A program made the position numbers and the translations under genes. Below, one piece after another: positions 25,593-34,631 of a DNA stretch of 64,000 bases; the first letter of the stretch is position 1, and every line of letters starts with the position of its first letter. This stretch comes from Salinicola salarius (lineage in GTDB: Bacteria; Pseudomonadota; Gammaproteobacteria; Pseudomonadales; Halomonadaceae), in contig NZ_NHOU01000009.1 of assembly GCF_002179555.1 (NCBI RefSeq), forward strand, positions 99,763 through 163,762. The letters run 5' to 3'. The notes below the pieces were generated by a model. The model was not told where the DNA came from and did no database searches. It worked only from the letters and a program-made list of their open reading frames with translations.

Positions 25593-26360
25593 CTACTGCA
25601 GCACGGCGATGGGGCAGGCGTCGGCGGGATGATTCATCACCCGCATGGGAATGCCGTAGATGGCTTCCAGGTTGGTATCGTTCATCATGCTGGCCGGCGC
25701 GCCTTCGGCGAGGAGCCTGCCGCTGTGCAGCGCGACCAGGTGATCGCAGTAGCGTGCGGCCATGTTGACGTCATGGAGCACGATGATCACGCCGAGGCCC
25801 AGCTCGCGGCAGAGCTTGCGCACCAGCGCCAGCACTTCGACCTGGTGGGCGATATCCAGCGCCGCCAGCGGCTCGTCGAGCAGCAGATAGCGGCTACCCT
25901 GGGCCAGCAGCATGGCCAGCCACACGCGTTGGCGCTCGCCGCCGGAGAGCGTATCGACCAGTCGGTCGGCGAAGGCTTCGGTATGGGTCAGGGCGATGGC
26001 GCGCTCGATCTGCTGATGATCGTGGCGATTGAGGCGCCCCAGCAGGCCATGCCACGGGTAGCGACCGAAACCGATCAATTCGCGGCAGGTGAGGTTTTCG
26101 GCGCTGGGCAGATGCTGCGGCAGATAGGCGACGTGGCGGGCGAACTCTCGCGGTTTCCACTGCGACAGCGGGCGGCCATCGAGCCGGATGTTACCTTGAC
26201 TGACCGGCTGCTGCTGCGCGAGCAGCTTGAGCAGCGTCGACTTGCCGGAACCGTTGTGCCCGATCAGGCCGTAGATCCGTCCTTCACCGAAGGTGAAATC
26301 GATGGGGGAGAGCAACGTCTTGCCCGCGATCTCGAAGCTCGCTGATTGGACTTCGAACAT
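25593..26360 (-). CDS. Iron-siderophore ABC transporter ATP-binding protein (FhuC/FepC type)
   Basis: The product has 255 residues. Walker A GHNGSGKST (34-42), Q-loop YLPQHLPSAENLTCRELIGFGRYPWH, signature LSGGERQRVWLAMLLAQ (about 137) and Walker B LLLDEPLAALD (about 158) are all intact. The GFGRYPWHG segment and FEVQSASFEIAGKTLL start are typical of hydroxamate siderophore ATPases. It powers uptake of ferric siderophore from the periplasm. The cognate permease (FhuB) and binding protein (FhuD) are not adjacent, so it is either an orphan or works with subunits encoded elsewhere. Confidence 0.9.
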   Translation of the reverse strand: MFEVQSASFEIAGKTLLSPIDFTFGEGRIYGLIGHNGSGKSTLLKLLAQQQPVSQGNIRLDGRPLSQWKPREFARHVAYLPQHLPSAENLTCRELIGFGRYPWHGLLGRLNRHDHQQIERAIALTHTEAFADRLVDTLSGGERQRVWLAMLLAQGSRYLLLDEPLAALDIAHQVEVLALVRKLCRELGLGVIIVLHDVNMAARYCDHLVALHSGRLLAEGAPASMMNDTNLEAIYGIPMRVMNHPADACPIAVLQ

Positions 26361-26530
26361 GGACGGGGCAACCTCGCAGCGAGTGGTGGGTCACAGGGTG
26401 GAATGCAATCCTAATTCAAATACGAACGCTTATCAAAGACACTTGTCGTCGTTTATCGATTGGCAGCGTCCCTTGTCGGACGAATATCCCTGTCTCTGGA
26501 GCGCGAACCCATGATAAGGACCCCGACCCC

Positions 26531-27730
26531 ATGAAAGTGTGGCTATCGATTGTGCTGTTCGCGCTCGTTGCCGGGGGCGTGCTGACCGCCGTTGCCTCGC
26601 ACGAGCCCTTCGAGCCTCGCATGGTGCGCCTGGAAGCGCAGCGGACACTGCCGTCGCTGGCGCCGGCGCTGGCCGAGGAGTCGCCGGAGATCAACGCGCT
26701 CTTTCTGAGCTACGCCGGCGAGCCGGCACTCTGGGCCGCTGCCTGGCTGGCGATCCGCAATCACGGCGATCTGGCTCGTGAAGCGCTGCTCGATTACGGT
26801 CTCGATCCCGCGTTCCAGCGCGTGCTGGTGCGTTTCGGCGCAGACGCAGTGCTGCCGGTGACCTACTACCGCGATCACGATATCGCCACGCTGCGGGCAC
26901 AGCACTGGCTGGGTACGCGCTACCGGGCGGCAAGCGAGCAGCTGTCGCGCTGGTGGCAAGACGATGCCGAAAAGGCGCCCGAAGCGGATCCGACGACGGC
27001 CGACAACGAAGCAACGCCGGCCACGTTGACGCCAGCGCATCGGGGTCAGATCGCCATCGCCATTCTCGAGGCCGAGGGCCACGGCTTCCTCGGGCAGTTC
27101 GTCATCGATGCAGACGGCGAGGTGCAGCGGCTACAGAGCGAGCGGGTAGTGAGCGATATCGGCGATTTCTTCACCGGCGGCCTGCGCGATCTGGAAAGCC
27201 AGTGGCGCCGCGGCGAGCCGGTCGGCGTCGCCGATCTCGGCTGGGCGGGTGTCGATCTGCTGGTGATGACCAGCGCGATCAAGGTGCTGCGCGCCGGGCG
27301 CGCGGTGCGTGCCGGTGCCGCCGTCGAAGGGCAGGGCGCGCGGGCGGCGGGGCGTGGCGTGCTGGCCGGGGGCGGACGCTTCGTCAACCTGTCGAGAGCG
27401 GCCAAAGTCGCGGCGGTCACCGGCACGGCTTATGTCGTTTTGCGACATCCCAGCCTTGTCAGCGCGCTGGGGGCCAACGCCGCGCGGTGGCTGGGCTGGC
27501 CGGTGTGGCTGGGGCAGTTCCTGATCTGGACGCTGGTGCTGCTGCCGTTCTTGATCGTTGCGCGGTTCGTCTATCGCTGGGTGCTGGCGCCGCTGTTATG
27601 GCTGTTGATCCCGTTGCTGAAGGCGACATCGAGAACGCCGCGCTGGTTGATGAAAAGGCAGCGGTCGCAGGGCGATGGCACACTGAGTGTTCGACCGCCA
27701 AATGACACCAGAATGGATCCCACGTTATGA
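26531..27730 (+). CDS. Hypothetical membrane protein
   Basis: I do not recognise this 399-residue protein. ATG 26531 is preceded by AAGGA. An N-terminal signal anchor (MKVWLSIVLFALVAGGVLTAVA) leads into a soluble alpha-helical region (about 25-270). Then comes an Arg/Ala/Gly-rich stretch (RAGRAVRAGAAVEGQGARAAGRG, about 252-275) and two C-terminal transmembrane segments (about 318-350 and 355-375), ending in a basic tail. The stop overlaps the following acetyltransferase gene by 4 bp, indicating co-translation. Function is unknown. Confidence 0.65.
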   Translation: MKVWLSIVLFALVAGGVLTAVASHEPFEPRMVRLEAQRTLPSLAPALAEESPEINALFLSYAGEPALWAAAWLAIRNHGDLAREALLDYGLDPAFQRVLVRFGADAVLPVTYYRDHDIATLRAQHWLGTRYRAASEQLSRWWQDDAEKAPEADPTTADNEATPATLTPAHRGQIAIAILEAEGHGFLGQFVIDADGEVQRLQSERVVSDIGDFFTGGLRDLESQWRRGEPVGVADLGWAGVDLLVMTSAIKVLRAGRAVRAGAAVEGQGARAAGRGVLAGGGRFVNLSRAAKVAAVTGTAYVVLRHPSLVSALGANAARWLGWPVWLGQFLIWTLVLLPFLIVARFVYRWVLAPLLWLLIPLLKATSRTPRWLMKRQRSQGDGTLSVRPPNDTRMDPTL

Positions 27731-28215
27731 ATGACGACGTCTGTCATGATGACAACGCTTACCGCCTGCATGATGACAACGCATATCGACTGATTTTCGA
27801 GCCGCCCGAAATCGAGACCTATATGCGGCTTCGCCGCGAAGCCGGCATGAACCCGCGCAGCGCTGACGGTGCCGCGCGCGGCTTGCCCCGGAGCCTGTTC
27901 GCCGTGCAGGTTGTTCACCAGCGCGAAGGAGAGTGCGAAACCGTGGGCATGGGGCGCGTCGTCGGCGACGGCGGCTGCTTCTATCAGGTTGTCGACATCG
28001 CAGTGCTGCCGGCGCATCAGGGGCGCGGTCTGGGCAAGCGGATCATGAGCGAAATTCGCGCCTATATCCTGCGTGAGGCGCCGGAAAACGCCTTCGTCAG
28101 CCTGCTGGCGGATGGAGAGGCCCACCGGCTCTATGCCCAGTTCGGCTTCGAGCCCACTGCGCCCCGCGCGATAGGCATGAGCTGGTATCCCAGCGTCGCC
28201 GGTTCTCGAGGCTAG
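27727..28215 (+). CDS. GNAT-family N-acetyltransferase
   Basis: The product has 162 residues. The acetyl-CoA pyrophosphate loop VLPAHQGRGLGKRIM (motif A, about 96-112) and the C-terminal YAQFGFEPTAPRAIGMSW segment are diagnostic of GNAT. The N-terminus contains a tandem 24-bp duplication giving HDDNAYRL twice (codons about 7-22), so the family start may correspond to the second copy (YRLIFEPPEIETYMRLR). It overlaps the upstream membrane-protein gene by 4 bp and the convergent sigma factor gene by 4 bp. The acceptor substrate is unknown. Confidence 0.85.
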   Translation: MNDDVCHDDNAYRLHDDNAYRLIFEPPEIETYMRLRREAGMNPRSADGAARGLPRSLFAVQVVHQREGECETVGMGRVVGDGGCFYQVVDIAVLPAHQGRGLGKRIMSEIRAYILREAPENAFVSLLADGEAHRLYAQFGFEPTAPRAIGMSWYPSVAGSRG

Positions 28216-28739
28216 TGCCGCGCTGCCCGTTCCAGGCTATCCAATTCCAGGCTATCCAGTTCCTCCTGGCATCGAGTCACCGCCTGAGCGATATAGCGCC
28301 CCGCCATGCGCTCGGAAACACCGAGCCGCCGGCCGATTTCGCGCTGGGTCATGCCCTCCATGCGGTGCCAGATCAGCGCCTGGCGTAGCCGTTCCGGTAA
28401 TCCGGCCAACGTCTGCGTGAGCTGGCGGACACACTGCTGCTGACAGGCGTCGGCTTCCGGGCAAGCGCGTGGGCAGACCAGTACCGGTTCCAGCGTGTCG
28501 ATGGCGATCAGTTCGGGCGCCTGTCGTCGGCGATGATCGATCAGCAGATTGCGGGCGATGCGGAAGAGATAGGCGCGCGGGTTCTCGAGCCCGTTTTCCG
28601 AAGCGGTGTTGAGCAGGCGCAGGTAGACCTCGTGACAGAGATCGGCGGCCTGCTCTCCGGATTCGAGCTGGCGGCGGAGAAAGCCCAGCAGCTCGCGATG
28701 GTGCTGGCGATAGAGAGACTCGAACAGTGCTTCGCGCAT
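28212..28739 (-). CDS. ECF RNA polymerase sigma factor, FecI-like
   Basis: The product has 175 residues. Region 2 (LYRQHHRELLGFLRRQL...DLCHEVYLRLL...PRAYLFRIARNLLIDHRRR) and region 4 (LPERLRQALIWHRMEGMTQREIGRRLGVSERMAGRYIAQA) match iron-starvation sigma factors (FecI/PvdS/FpvI group). A strong Fur box lies 47-65 bp upstream, as in iron-regulated FecI genes. No FecR-type anti-sigma gene adjoins. A Cys-rich linker (VCPRACPEADACQQQCV) between regions 2 and 4 is unusual. It may drive the siderophore genes of this region. Confidence 0.9.
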   Translation of the reverse strand: MREALFESLYRQHHRELLGFLRRQLESGEQAADLCHEVYLRLLNTASENGLENPRAYLFRIARNLLIDHRRRQAPELIAIDTLEPVLVCPRACPEADACQQQCVRQLTQTLAGLPERLRQALIWHRMEGMTQREIGRRLGVSERMAGRYIAQAVTRCQEELDSLELDSLERAARH

Positions 28740-28785
28740 GATGGCGGCCCTGGGGGCAGAACGACAGAAGTGACGCGATCATGGC

Positions 28786-28804
28786 AAAAATGAGAATCAT
28801 TAGC
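28786..28804 (-). promoter_or_regulatory. Fur box upstream of the FecI-like sigma gene
   Basis: AAAAATGAGAATCATTAGC matches the 19-bp Fur consensus at about 15 of 19 positions, including the ATGA-AATCATTA core, and is followed by a further CAATAAT half-like site. The position before the sigma gene start fits iron-dependent repression. Confidence 0.75.
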
Positions 28805-28934
28805 AATAATTCGTATTGGCAACGAGTCGTAGGCCGGGCACCACGACGTGCGCCCGGCGATGGATCGGGGGCGTCGGCTACCTCATGCCGACACGGTCGG
28901 TGCGTCGCGCTCGTCCCTGGCGCCGTTTCGCCGT

Positions 28935-31418
28935 TCAGACATCGGGCGATAGGCGTCGATAGGCGGCGATGGGATTGGCCAGCGTGCCGGCGAACTGCAG
29001 GTTCTTCGACGGATCGGCGAGATCGATCATCTGGCGGTTGTTACGCAGCTGCAGCCGGTTGAGACAGGAGAGCGTGAATTCTGGCGCGAACAGATCGAAG
29101 CGTTCGAACCTGTCGGCGAACGCCGGGTGTCGTTGCTGGTAATCGATCACGCATGCCGCCACCAGCTGCCAGAACTCGTTCTCCTCGAGCTGGTTCGAAG
29201 CCACCAGAATCTCGGCTAGGAAGCGGAAGAAGCAGTCGAACAGGTCGGTGAAGATCGACAGGATCTTCAGGTCCTCAGGCACTTCGACCGCGATGCGCCG
29301 GGCGGCTTCCGGCAGCGACTGGCCGTTGTCGAAGATGCCGGTCTCCTCGCCGATATCCTTGAGGATCGCGCCGACCGGCACATGGTTCTCGAGTTGCAGA
29401 ATCAGGTTCTCGCCGTGAGGCATGAACACCAGATCGTGAGCGAAGAAGCAGTGCAGCAGCGGCGTCATGTAGGCGGCCAGGTAGCGCTCGATCCAGCGGC
29501 GAGCGCCGATGCCGGAGGCGTCGATCAGTGCCGGCAGCAGCGCGTCGCCACTGGCGTCCCGGTGTAGCAGGGCAGCCATGGTCATCAGCCGCCGATGGGG
29601 CGCGATGCGAATATACGGGCTCTCCCGCCACAGGCACGCCAGCATTTTCTGATACGGGTGCTGTTTGTCAGTCGCAGCCTCGAAGCCGGCATGGTGATAG
29701 CCCAGCGTCGCCACTTCTCGCAGTACGCTGAACCCCTGCGTCTGCAGTTCCGGATCGCTGCCGACCAGGTTCTCGACCCAGGCATTGATGGCCGGCGTGC
29801 CGCGCATGTAGTGGGGCGACAGCCCGCGCATGAAGCCCATGTTGAGAATCGACAGCGCGAACTTGACGTAACGTCGCCTGGGCTGCGAAACGTTGAACCA
29901 GGTGCGAATCGACTGCTGGGCACGGTAGTCGTCGTCCGCTTCGCCGAGCAGGATCAGACGCTGCTCGGCGACTTCGCCGGCAAAGGTGATCGCCAGTTTG
30001 TGCCGCCATTGCCACGGGTGAACCGGCATGAAGACGTAGTCGTCGGGATCGAGGTCGAGCGCATGCAGCCGGGCCACGAAGCGCTCCCGTACCGAGGCGT
30101 CCAGCTCGTCTTCGATGAGCGATTCGAAGTCGAGCCCGTCGATGGCGCTGTAGGTCGTGCAGTGACGCGCCGCCGCCAGCCAGACGGGGCGAATCGCGGC
30201 GCCGGCTTCCGGGGCGTAGCGGTGATAGTCCTCGACGTCGAAACCGATCCGGCCGCTGTTGGCGACGAAGCAGGGGTGGCCCTCGCTCATCGCCGTCTCC
30301 ACGGTCTGGAAATCGGCCCTGGCGAGGGTGCCGGCCGGCGGGACGTCTCGGCCAAGCTTGTAGGCCATGCCGGCCAGGGTGCTGGCGATCTCCTCCAGGT
30401 AGGTCGGCAGATTGTCGGGATCGATGCCCAGCCGATCGCGAAACTCGAGCAGGAACTGCGCCACGTCCAGTGATTGCGGATCGCCGTTGCGGGTCTTGGC
30501 AAGCGTTCCCTTGTCGATCCACCAGTGATCCAGCGCCATCCGGCGGGCGCGGAACCGATAGACGATGCTGTCGCTATCGCTGGCGAGCCGGTAATCGGCC
30601 CAGCCATCGACCTCGGGCCGGGATTCCGCCAACGGCGCCAGCAGCCGCTCATGGGCGAACTCGCTGATCGCCTTGCCCAGCAGGTCGCGATTGGCGCGCT
30701 GCCAACGATCGGGCCGCAGATGGGCGCTGGCTTCGCCCGTGGCGGTGTCACGGCGCCGCGAGGCGTGCAGCGACTCGAACCGCTCGCGGGTGTAGAAGCC
30801 CAGCCGGGCGGTCTTCTCCGCCAGCTGAATCTCGCCTTCGTAGACGAACCCGGCACGGCGGTTGAGCGGGTGGATCCTGGCATTGGTCACATCCGGCTCG
30901 ACGACGATCCGCTGCGTCGTCGGGTCGCTGAACAGGAACGCCACGACGGTATCGATCACGGCCTGGCTGAAGCCGTGAATCGGCGAGGCCGCCGGGTTTC
31001 TCGGCGCGACCAGAAAGTGCATGCCACGGTCGCCGGGCTGAACCGGATAGTGCTCGCCGACCGGATCCTGGCGGGGATCGTAGCACTCGACCAGAAACGC
31101 CGGCTGGCCATCGTGCAGGCCGAGAAAGGCCTGGGCGCTGTCGCTCTGCGCCATGTCGCGGTAGAAAGCCGTGACCTGATCTCGGGTATCGCCATTCATG
31201 CCCCAGAAGCGGGCACTATCGCGGCTGACCCAGTCGAACACGGTGTCGATGTCGCTAGCCGGATCGAGCGGGCGAAGGGCGAGGGTGCCGATGCCCGGCC
31301 AGTCGCGATGAAAGCGCAGGTCGGGCGAATAGAGGCTGCTGGCCGATGTGGTGTGTGTCGCGTGGTCTGCCGCGGTGGCTGTCTCGGCGTTGGCCAGTCG
31401 AGTTTGCGGTAAGTTCAT
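28935..31418 (-). CDS. GNAT-IucA/IucC fusion: NRPS-independent siderophore acyltransferase/synthetase
   Basis: The product has 827 residues from MNLPQTRLANAETA (start 31418, RBS AGGAGAGAG). The N-terminal domain (about 35-215) is an IucB/AlcB-like acyltransferase (FLVAPRNPAASPIHGFSQAVIDTVVAFLF). The C-terminal NIS synthetase carries IucA/IucC motifs (AMSEGHPCFVANSGRIGFD; FMPVHPWQWRHKLA; KFALSILNMGFMRGLSP; FMPHGENLILQLEN) and an FhuF-like tail. The same fused arrangement is known for BibC of Aliivibrio bisucaberin synthesis, where it succinylates N-hydroxycadaverine and then ligates and cyclises two units. It is third in an operon with a hydroxylase and decarboxylase. The exact product (bisucaberin, putrebactin or desferrioxamine-like) cannot be read from sequence. 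Confidence 0.88.
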   Translation of the reverse strand: MNLPQTRLANAETATAADHATHTTSASSLYSPDLRFHRDWPGIGTLALRPLDPASDIDTVFDWVSRDSARFWGMNGDTRDQVTAFYRDMAQSDSAQAFLGLHDGQPAFLVECYDPRQDPVGEHYPVQPGDRGMHFLVAPRNPAASPIHGFSQAVIDTVVAFLFSDPTTQRIVVEPDVTNARIHPLNRRAGFVYEGEIQLAEKTARLGFYTRERFESLHASRRRDTATGEASAHLRPDRWQRANRDLLGKAISEFAHERLLAPLAESRPEVDGWADYRLASDSDSIVYRFRARRMALDHWWIDKGTLAKTRNGDPQSLDVAQFLLEFRDRLGIDPDNLPTYLEEIASTLAGMAYKLGRDVPPAGTLARADFQTVETAMSEGHPCFVANSGRIGFDVEDYHRYAPEAGAAIRPVWLAAARHCTTYSAIDGLDFESLIEDELDASVRERFVARLHALDLDPDDYVFMPVHPWQWRHKLAITFAGEVAEQRLILLGEADDDYRAQQSIRTWFNVSQPRRRYVKFALSILNMGFMRGLSPHYMRGTPAINAWVENLVGSDPELQTQGFSVLREVATLGYHHAGFEAATDKQHPYQKMLACLWRESPYIRIAPHRRLMTMAALLHRDASGDALLPALIDASGIGARRWIERYLAAYMTPLLHCFFAHDLVFMPHGENLILQLENHVPVGAILKDIGEETGIFDNGQSLPEAARRIAVEVPEDLKILSIFTDLFDCFFRFLAEILVASNQLEENEFWQLVAACVIDYQQRHPAFADRFERFDLFAPEFTLSCLNRLQLRNNRQMIDLADPSKNLQFAGTLANPIAAYRRLSPDV

Positions 31419-31479
31419 GAGTCTCTCTCCTGACGGAAATCGGAAATCGGGAATGGCGAATCGGGGTGCGCGATAGCCG

Positions 31480-32841
31480 TCACGCCGTGGCCCGCTGCGG
31501 CTGGAACACGCAGTCATCGGGCGCGCCGAAGTCCTGGAAGGTGAATCCGCGCTCGATCGGATAGACCTCGCGCCCGGCCAGTTCGCGGATGATGCAGGCG
31601 TTGCGATAGCACGCCATGCCGAGATCCGGCGCGACCAGCCCGTGGGTATGCAGCTCGGCGTTCTGGACGAAGATGTCGTCTTCAGTGCCGATGCCGTAGT
31701 AACGGCTGACCGCGTAGCGGCCCGCGTCGTCCCGCCGGATGCGGTGCTCGATCGGCGCCAGGAAGTCCGGCCTGTGCGCCGCGTAGCCGGTGGCGAGGAT
31801 CACCCCCGCCGTCCGGTGGTCAAAACGCCGGTTCTGCTCGGTCTGGGTGAAGGTCAGGTCGAAGCGCCGATGGGCGGCATCGAAATGGCAGCTTTCCAAC
31901 TGGGCGCAGGTGAGCAGGTGGGTATCCACCTTGCCCTGCAGACTCTTGGTATAGAGCCGGTCGTAGATCGTGTTGATCAGATCGAGATCGATGCCCTTGT
32001 AGAGTCCTTTCTGCTGGCGCATCAGCTCGTCACGGGTCGACTCGGGCAGCGCGTGGAAATAGTCGATGTAGTCCGGCGAGGTCATCTCCAGGGTCAGCTT
32101 GCCGTACTCCAGCGGAAAGAAGCGGGGCGAGCGGGTGACCCAGCTCAGGGTGTAGCCATGGGCGTCGATATCGTCGAGCAGGTCGAGATATATCTCGGCG
32201 GCGCTCTGGCCGCTACCGACGATAGTGATCGCTGACTTCGCCTGTAGCGCCGCCTTGTGCTCGAGATAGCGCGAGGAGTGCACCACGCGCTCGGCCACCG
32301 GCTGGCAGCACGCCGGGACCATCGGTTCGCTGCCGGTACCCAGTACCAGCCGCCGGGTGCGATAGATGCGGTTGCCACTGTCGTCGAAATCATGGTCGGC
32401 ATCGTCGTCGGGATCGCCCGCACGGGTGTCCCGGCAGTGAACGCGATAGCACCGTTCATCCTCGTCATAGGTGATGCACTGGACGTCGTGATCGAAGCGC
32501 AGCGACTCGAGCTGCGTGGTGACCCACTGGCAGTACTGGTTGTATTCGTTGCGCAGCAGGAAGAAGTTCTCGCGGATGTAGAAGCGGTAGAGCCGCCCCT
32601 GGGCTTTCAGGTAATTGAGAAAACTGAAGCGGCTGGTCGGATCGGCCAGCGTAACCAGATCGGCCATGAAGGGCGTCTGCAACGTGGCGTCTTCCAGCAG
32701 CAGTCCGGGGTGCCAGTCGAAGCTCGAACGACGCTCGAGAAACAGGCCGTCGAGATCGTCGACCGGATCGGTCAGGCAGGCGAGGCCGAGGTTGAACGGC
32801 CCCAGACCGATGGCGATGAAGTCATGGATGCGGCTCAGCAT
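31480..32841 (-). CDS. Lysine/diamine N-hydroxylase (IucD/PvdA/DesB family flavoprotein)
   Basis: The product has 453 residues. FAD motif AIGLGPFNLGLACL (about 10-23), WHPGLLLEDATLQTPFMADLVTLADP (substrate/FAD block), NADPH motif ITIVGSGQSAAEIYLDLL (about 205) and the late ATGYAAHRPDF motif define the class B N-hydroxylating monooxygenases. In hydroxamate pathways it N-hydroxylates cadaverine or putrescine (or lysine/ornithine). Its 5' end overlaps the decarboxylase gene by 7 bp and the synthetase follows after 61 bp, so the three form one operon. Confidence 0.92.
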   Translation of the reverse strand: MLSRIHDFIAIGLGPFNLGLACLTDPVDDLDGLFLERRSSFDWHPGLLLEDATLQTPFMADLVTLADPTSRFSFLNYLKAQGRLYRFYIRENFFLLRNEYNQYCQWVTTQLESLRFDHDVQCITYDEDERCYRVHCRDTRAGDPDDDADHDFDDSGNRIYRTRRLVLGTGSEPMVPACCQPVAERVVHSSRYLEHKAALQAKSAITIVGSGQSAAEIYLDLLDDIDAHGYTLSWVTRSPRFFPLEYGKLTLEMTSPDYIDYFHALPESTRDELMRQQKGLYKGIDLDLINTIYDRLYTKSLQGKVDTHLLTCAQLESCHFDAAHRRFDLTFTQTEQNRRFDHRTAGVILATGYAAHRPDFLAPIEHRIRRDDAGRYAVSRYYGIGTEDDIFVQNAELHTHGLVAPDLGMACYRNACIIRELAGREVYPIERGFTFQDFGAPDDCVFQPQRATA

Positions 32842-34454
32842 GAGGTCTTTCTCCGAACGATTGACGGGCGAGCAGAGGGCGATGTTTGGAGTGATGTCTG
32901 AGGCGTCGTTTGGAGCGATACCTGGGGCGACATCAAGGATCCGCCGATATCGGCGATCTCCGAGATCAGGGCGGTCAGATCCTCGAGGCGGGTCAGGGGG
33001 TTGAGCAGGGTGAACTTGAGATAGAAGCGCCCGTCGACCCGGGTAGCGGCGACTACCGCCGCCCCGCGTCGTGACAGCGTCTGACGAATCCGGCGGTTGA
33101 TCGCCTCGATCCGGGCATCCTCTTCCAGCGCCACCGGACGATAGCGAAACACCAGCGTGCTCAGCGCCGGGGCCATCAGCACGTCGAAATCGTCACGCGC
33201 TCGAAGCATGCGATAGGTCTGGCGGGTCAGTTCGATCGCCTCGTCGAGACAGTCGCCCAGGTGATCGGCGCCCAGCGTGCGCAGGGTCATCCACAGCTTC
33301 AGCGCATCGAAGCGGCGGGTCGTCTGCAGGCTCTTGTTGACCAGGTCCGGCGTGCCGCCTTCGGCCTGGTCGCGGGGATTGAGATAGTCGGCGTGGTAGG
33401 TGACATGGCGCAGCTGGCGGCGATCGCGAACCAGGCAGGCGCTGCAGCTCACCGGCTGGAAGAAGGTCTTGTGGTAGTCGATGCCGACCGAGTCCGCCTG
33501 CTCGATGCCGGCGAGCCAGTGGCGATGGCGCGAAGAGAGCAGCAGCCCGCCGCCGTAGGCCGCATCGACATGCAGCCAGATGCCGCGCTGCCGGCAGCGT
33601 TCGGCCAGCGCCGGTAACGGATCGATGCTGCCGAAGTCGGTGGTGCCTGCGGTGGCGACGATCGCGAACGGAATTCGTCCGGCCTCGTCGCAAGCCTTTA
33701 GCGCGGTCTCGAGCGCTTCCAGATCCATGCGCTTGTCCGCGTCGCACGGCACCGCGATCACGGCATCGTAGCCCAGCCCCAGCAGCGCGGCGGCCTTCTT
33801 CACGCTGAAGTGGCTGACTTCCGAGGTGATAATGCGCAGGTCCCTGTAGTTCGGGGGGAGGCCATGATGGCGATTGCCACCGTGGCCAGGCATCGCTTCG
33901 CAGGCGCTATCGCGGGCGATGGCCAGCGCCATCAGGTTGGACTGGGTGCCGCCGCTGGTGAACACCCCGTCGGCGTCGTCGCCGAGCCCGATGCGTGCCG
34001 CGGTCCAGTCGATCAGCTTCTGCTCGATCAGGGTCGCGCCGGCGCTCTGGTCCCAGGTTTCCACTGCCGTGTTGAGCGGCGTGGTGATTGCCTCGGCGAG
34101 GATCGACGGCAGCGTGATCGGGCAGTTGAGATGGGCGACGTAGCGCGGGTGATGAAAATGCACGGCGTGATCGAGATAGAGCCGCTGGACCTCCTCGAGG
34201 CTGGCATCGAGATCGCCGAGCGGCCGGTCGAGATCGATCGCCTCGAACGCGGGCTGCAGTTCGTGGGGCTCGATGCCGCTGCAGGGGCCTTGCGCTTGGG
34301 TCAGCGTGTGGCGGACCAGATCCATGCAGCGCTGCATGCCCGTTCGGTAGGCATCGAGACTCGCTTCACCGAACAGTGCCAGTGCTTCCGGGGAGCCTGG
34401 CGGCCGGGACCGATGCAAAGGAATGGGCGTGGCGAATTCCGTGTCATGTCGCAT
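32835..34454 (-). CDS. PLP-dependent group II decarboxylase (lysine/ornithine/diaminobutyrate type) for siderophore synthesis
   Basis: The product has 539 residues. It contains VFTSGGTQSNLMALAIARD, LHVDAAYGGGLLLS and the PLP-lysine segment GIDYHKTFFQPVSCSACLV (Lys near 329), as in DesA/BibA and L-2,4-diaminobutyrate decarboxylases. As the first enzyme of the operon it would make cadaverine or putrescine, which the downstream hydroxylase and fused synthetase use. The C-terminus has a Thr/Ser/Gln repeat (SLQTTPQTSLQTSPS) beyond the usual domain end. The natural substrate, lysine or ornithine, decides which siderophore is made and is not evident. Confidence 0.9.
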   Translation of the reverse strand: MRHDTEFATPIPLHRSRPPGSPEALALFGEASLDAYRTGMQRCMDLVRHTLTQAQGPCSGIEPHELQPAFEAIDLDRPLGDLDASLEEVQRLYLDHAVHFHHPRYVAHLNCPITLPSILAEAITTPLNTAVETWDQSAGATLIEQKLIDWTAARIGLGDDADGVFTSGGTQSNLMALAIARDSACEAMPGHGGNRHHGLPPNYRDLRIITSEVSHFSVKKAAALLGLGYDAVIAVPCDADKRMDLEALETALKACDEAGRIPFAIVATAGTTDFGSIDPLPALAERCRQRGIWLHVDAAYGGGLLLSSRHRHWLAGIEQADSVGIDYHKTFFQPVSCSACLVRDRRQLRHVTYHADYLNPRDQAEGGTPDLVNKSLQTTRRFDALKLWMTLRTLGADHLGDCLDEAIELTRQTYRMLRARDDFDVLMAPALSTLVFRYRPVALEEDARIEAINRRIRQTLSRRGAAVVAATRVDGRFYLKFTLLNPLTRLEDLTALISEIADIGGSLMSPQVSLQTTPQTSLQTSPSARPSIVRRKTSC

Positions 34455-34631
34455 GACGTTTCTCCTGATTGCCGTTCTGGCGCCTCATGACAGACAAAGG
34501 CGTAGCCGATGCGACGCTGGAAGCGCGCATAAAGAGAGAGCGAAGCGGTGAGTGAAGCGGTTCGATGAGTGCCGGCCGCTTCCTGCAGCCGGCGATCGAT
34601 CAGCGTGGGATCATGCTAGAGCGGATACATG

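Noticed and set aside
26361..26530. Possible Fur box upstream of the FhuC-like gene
   Set aside because: AT-rich stretches around 26405-26440 match the consensus poorly compared with the other three iron sites.
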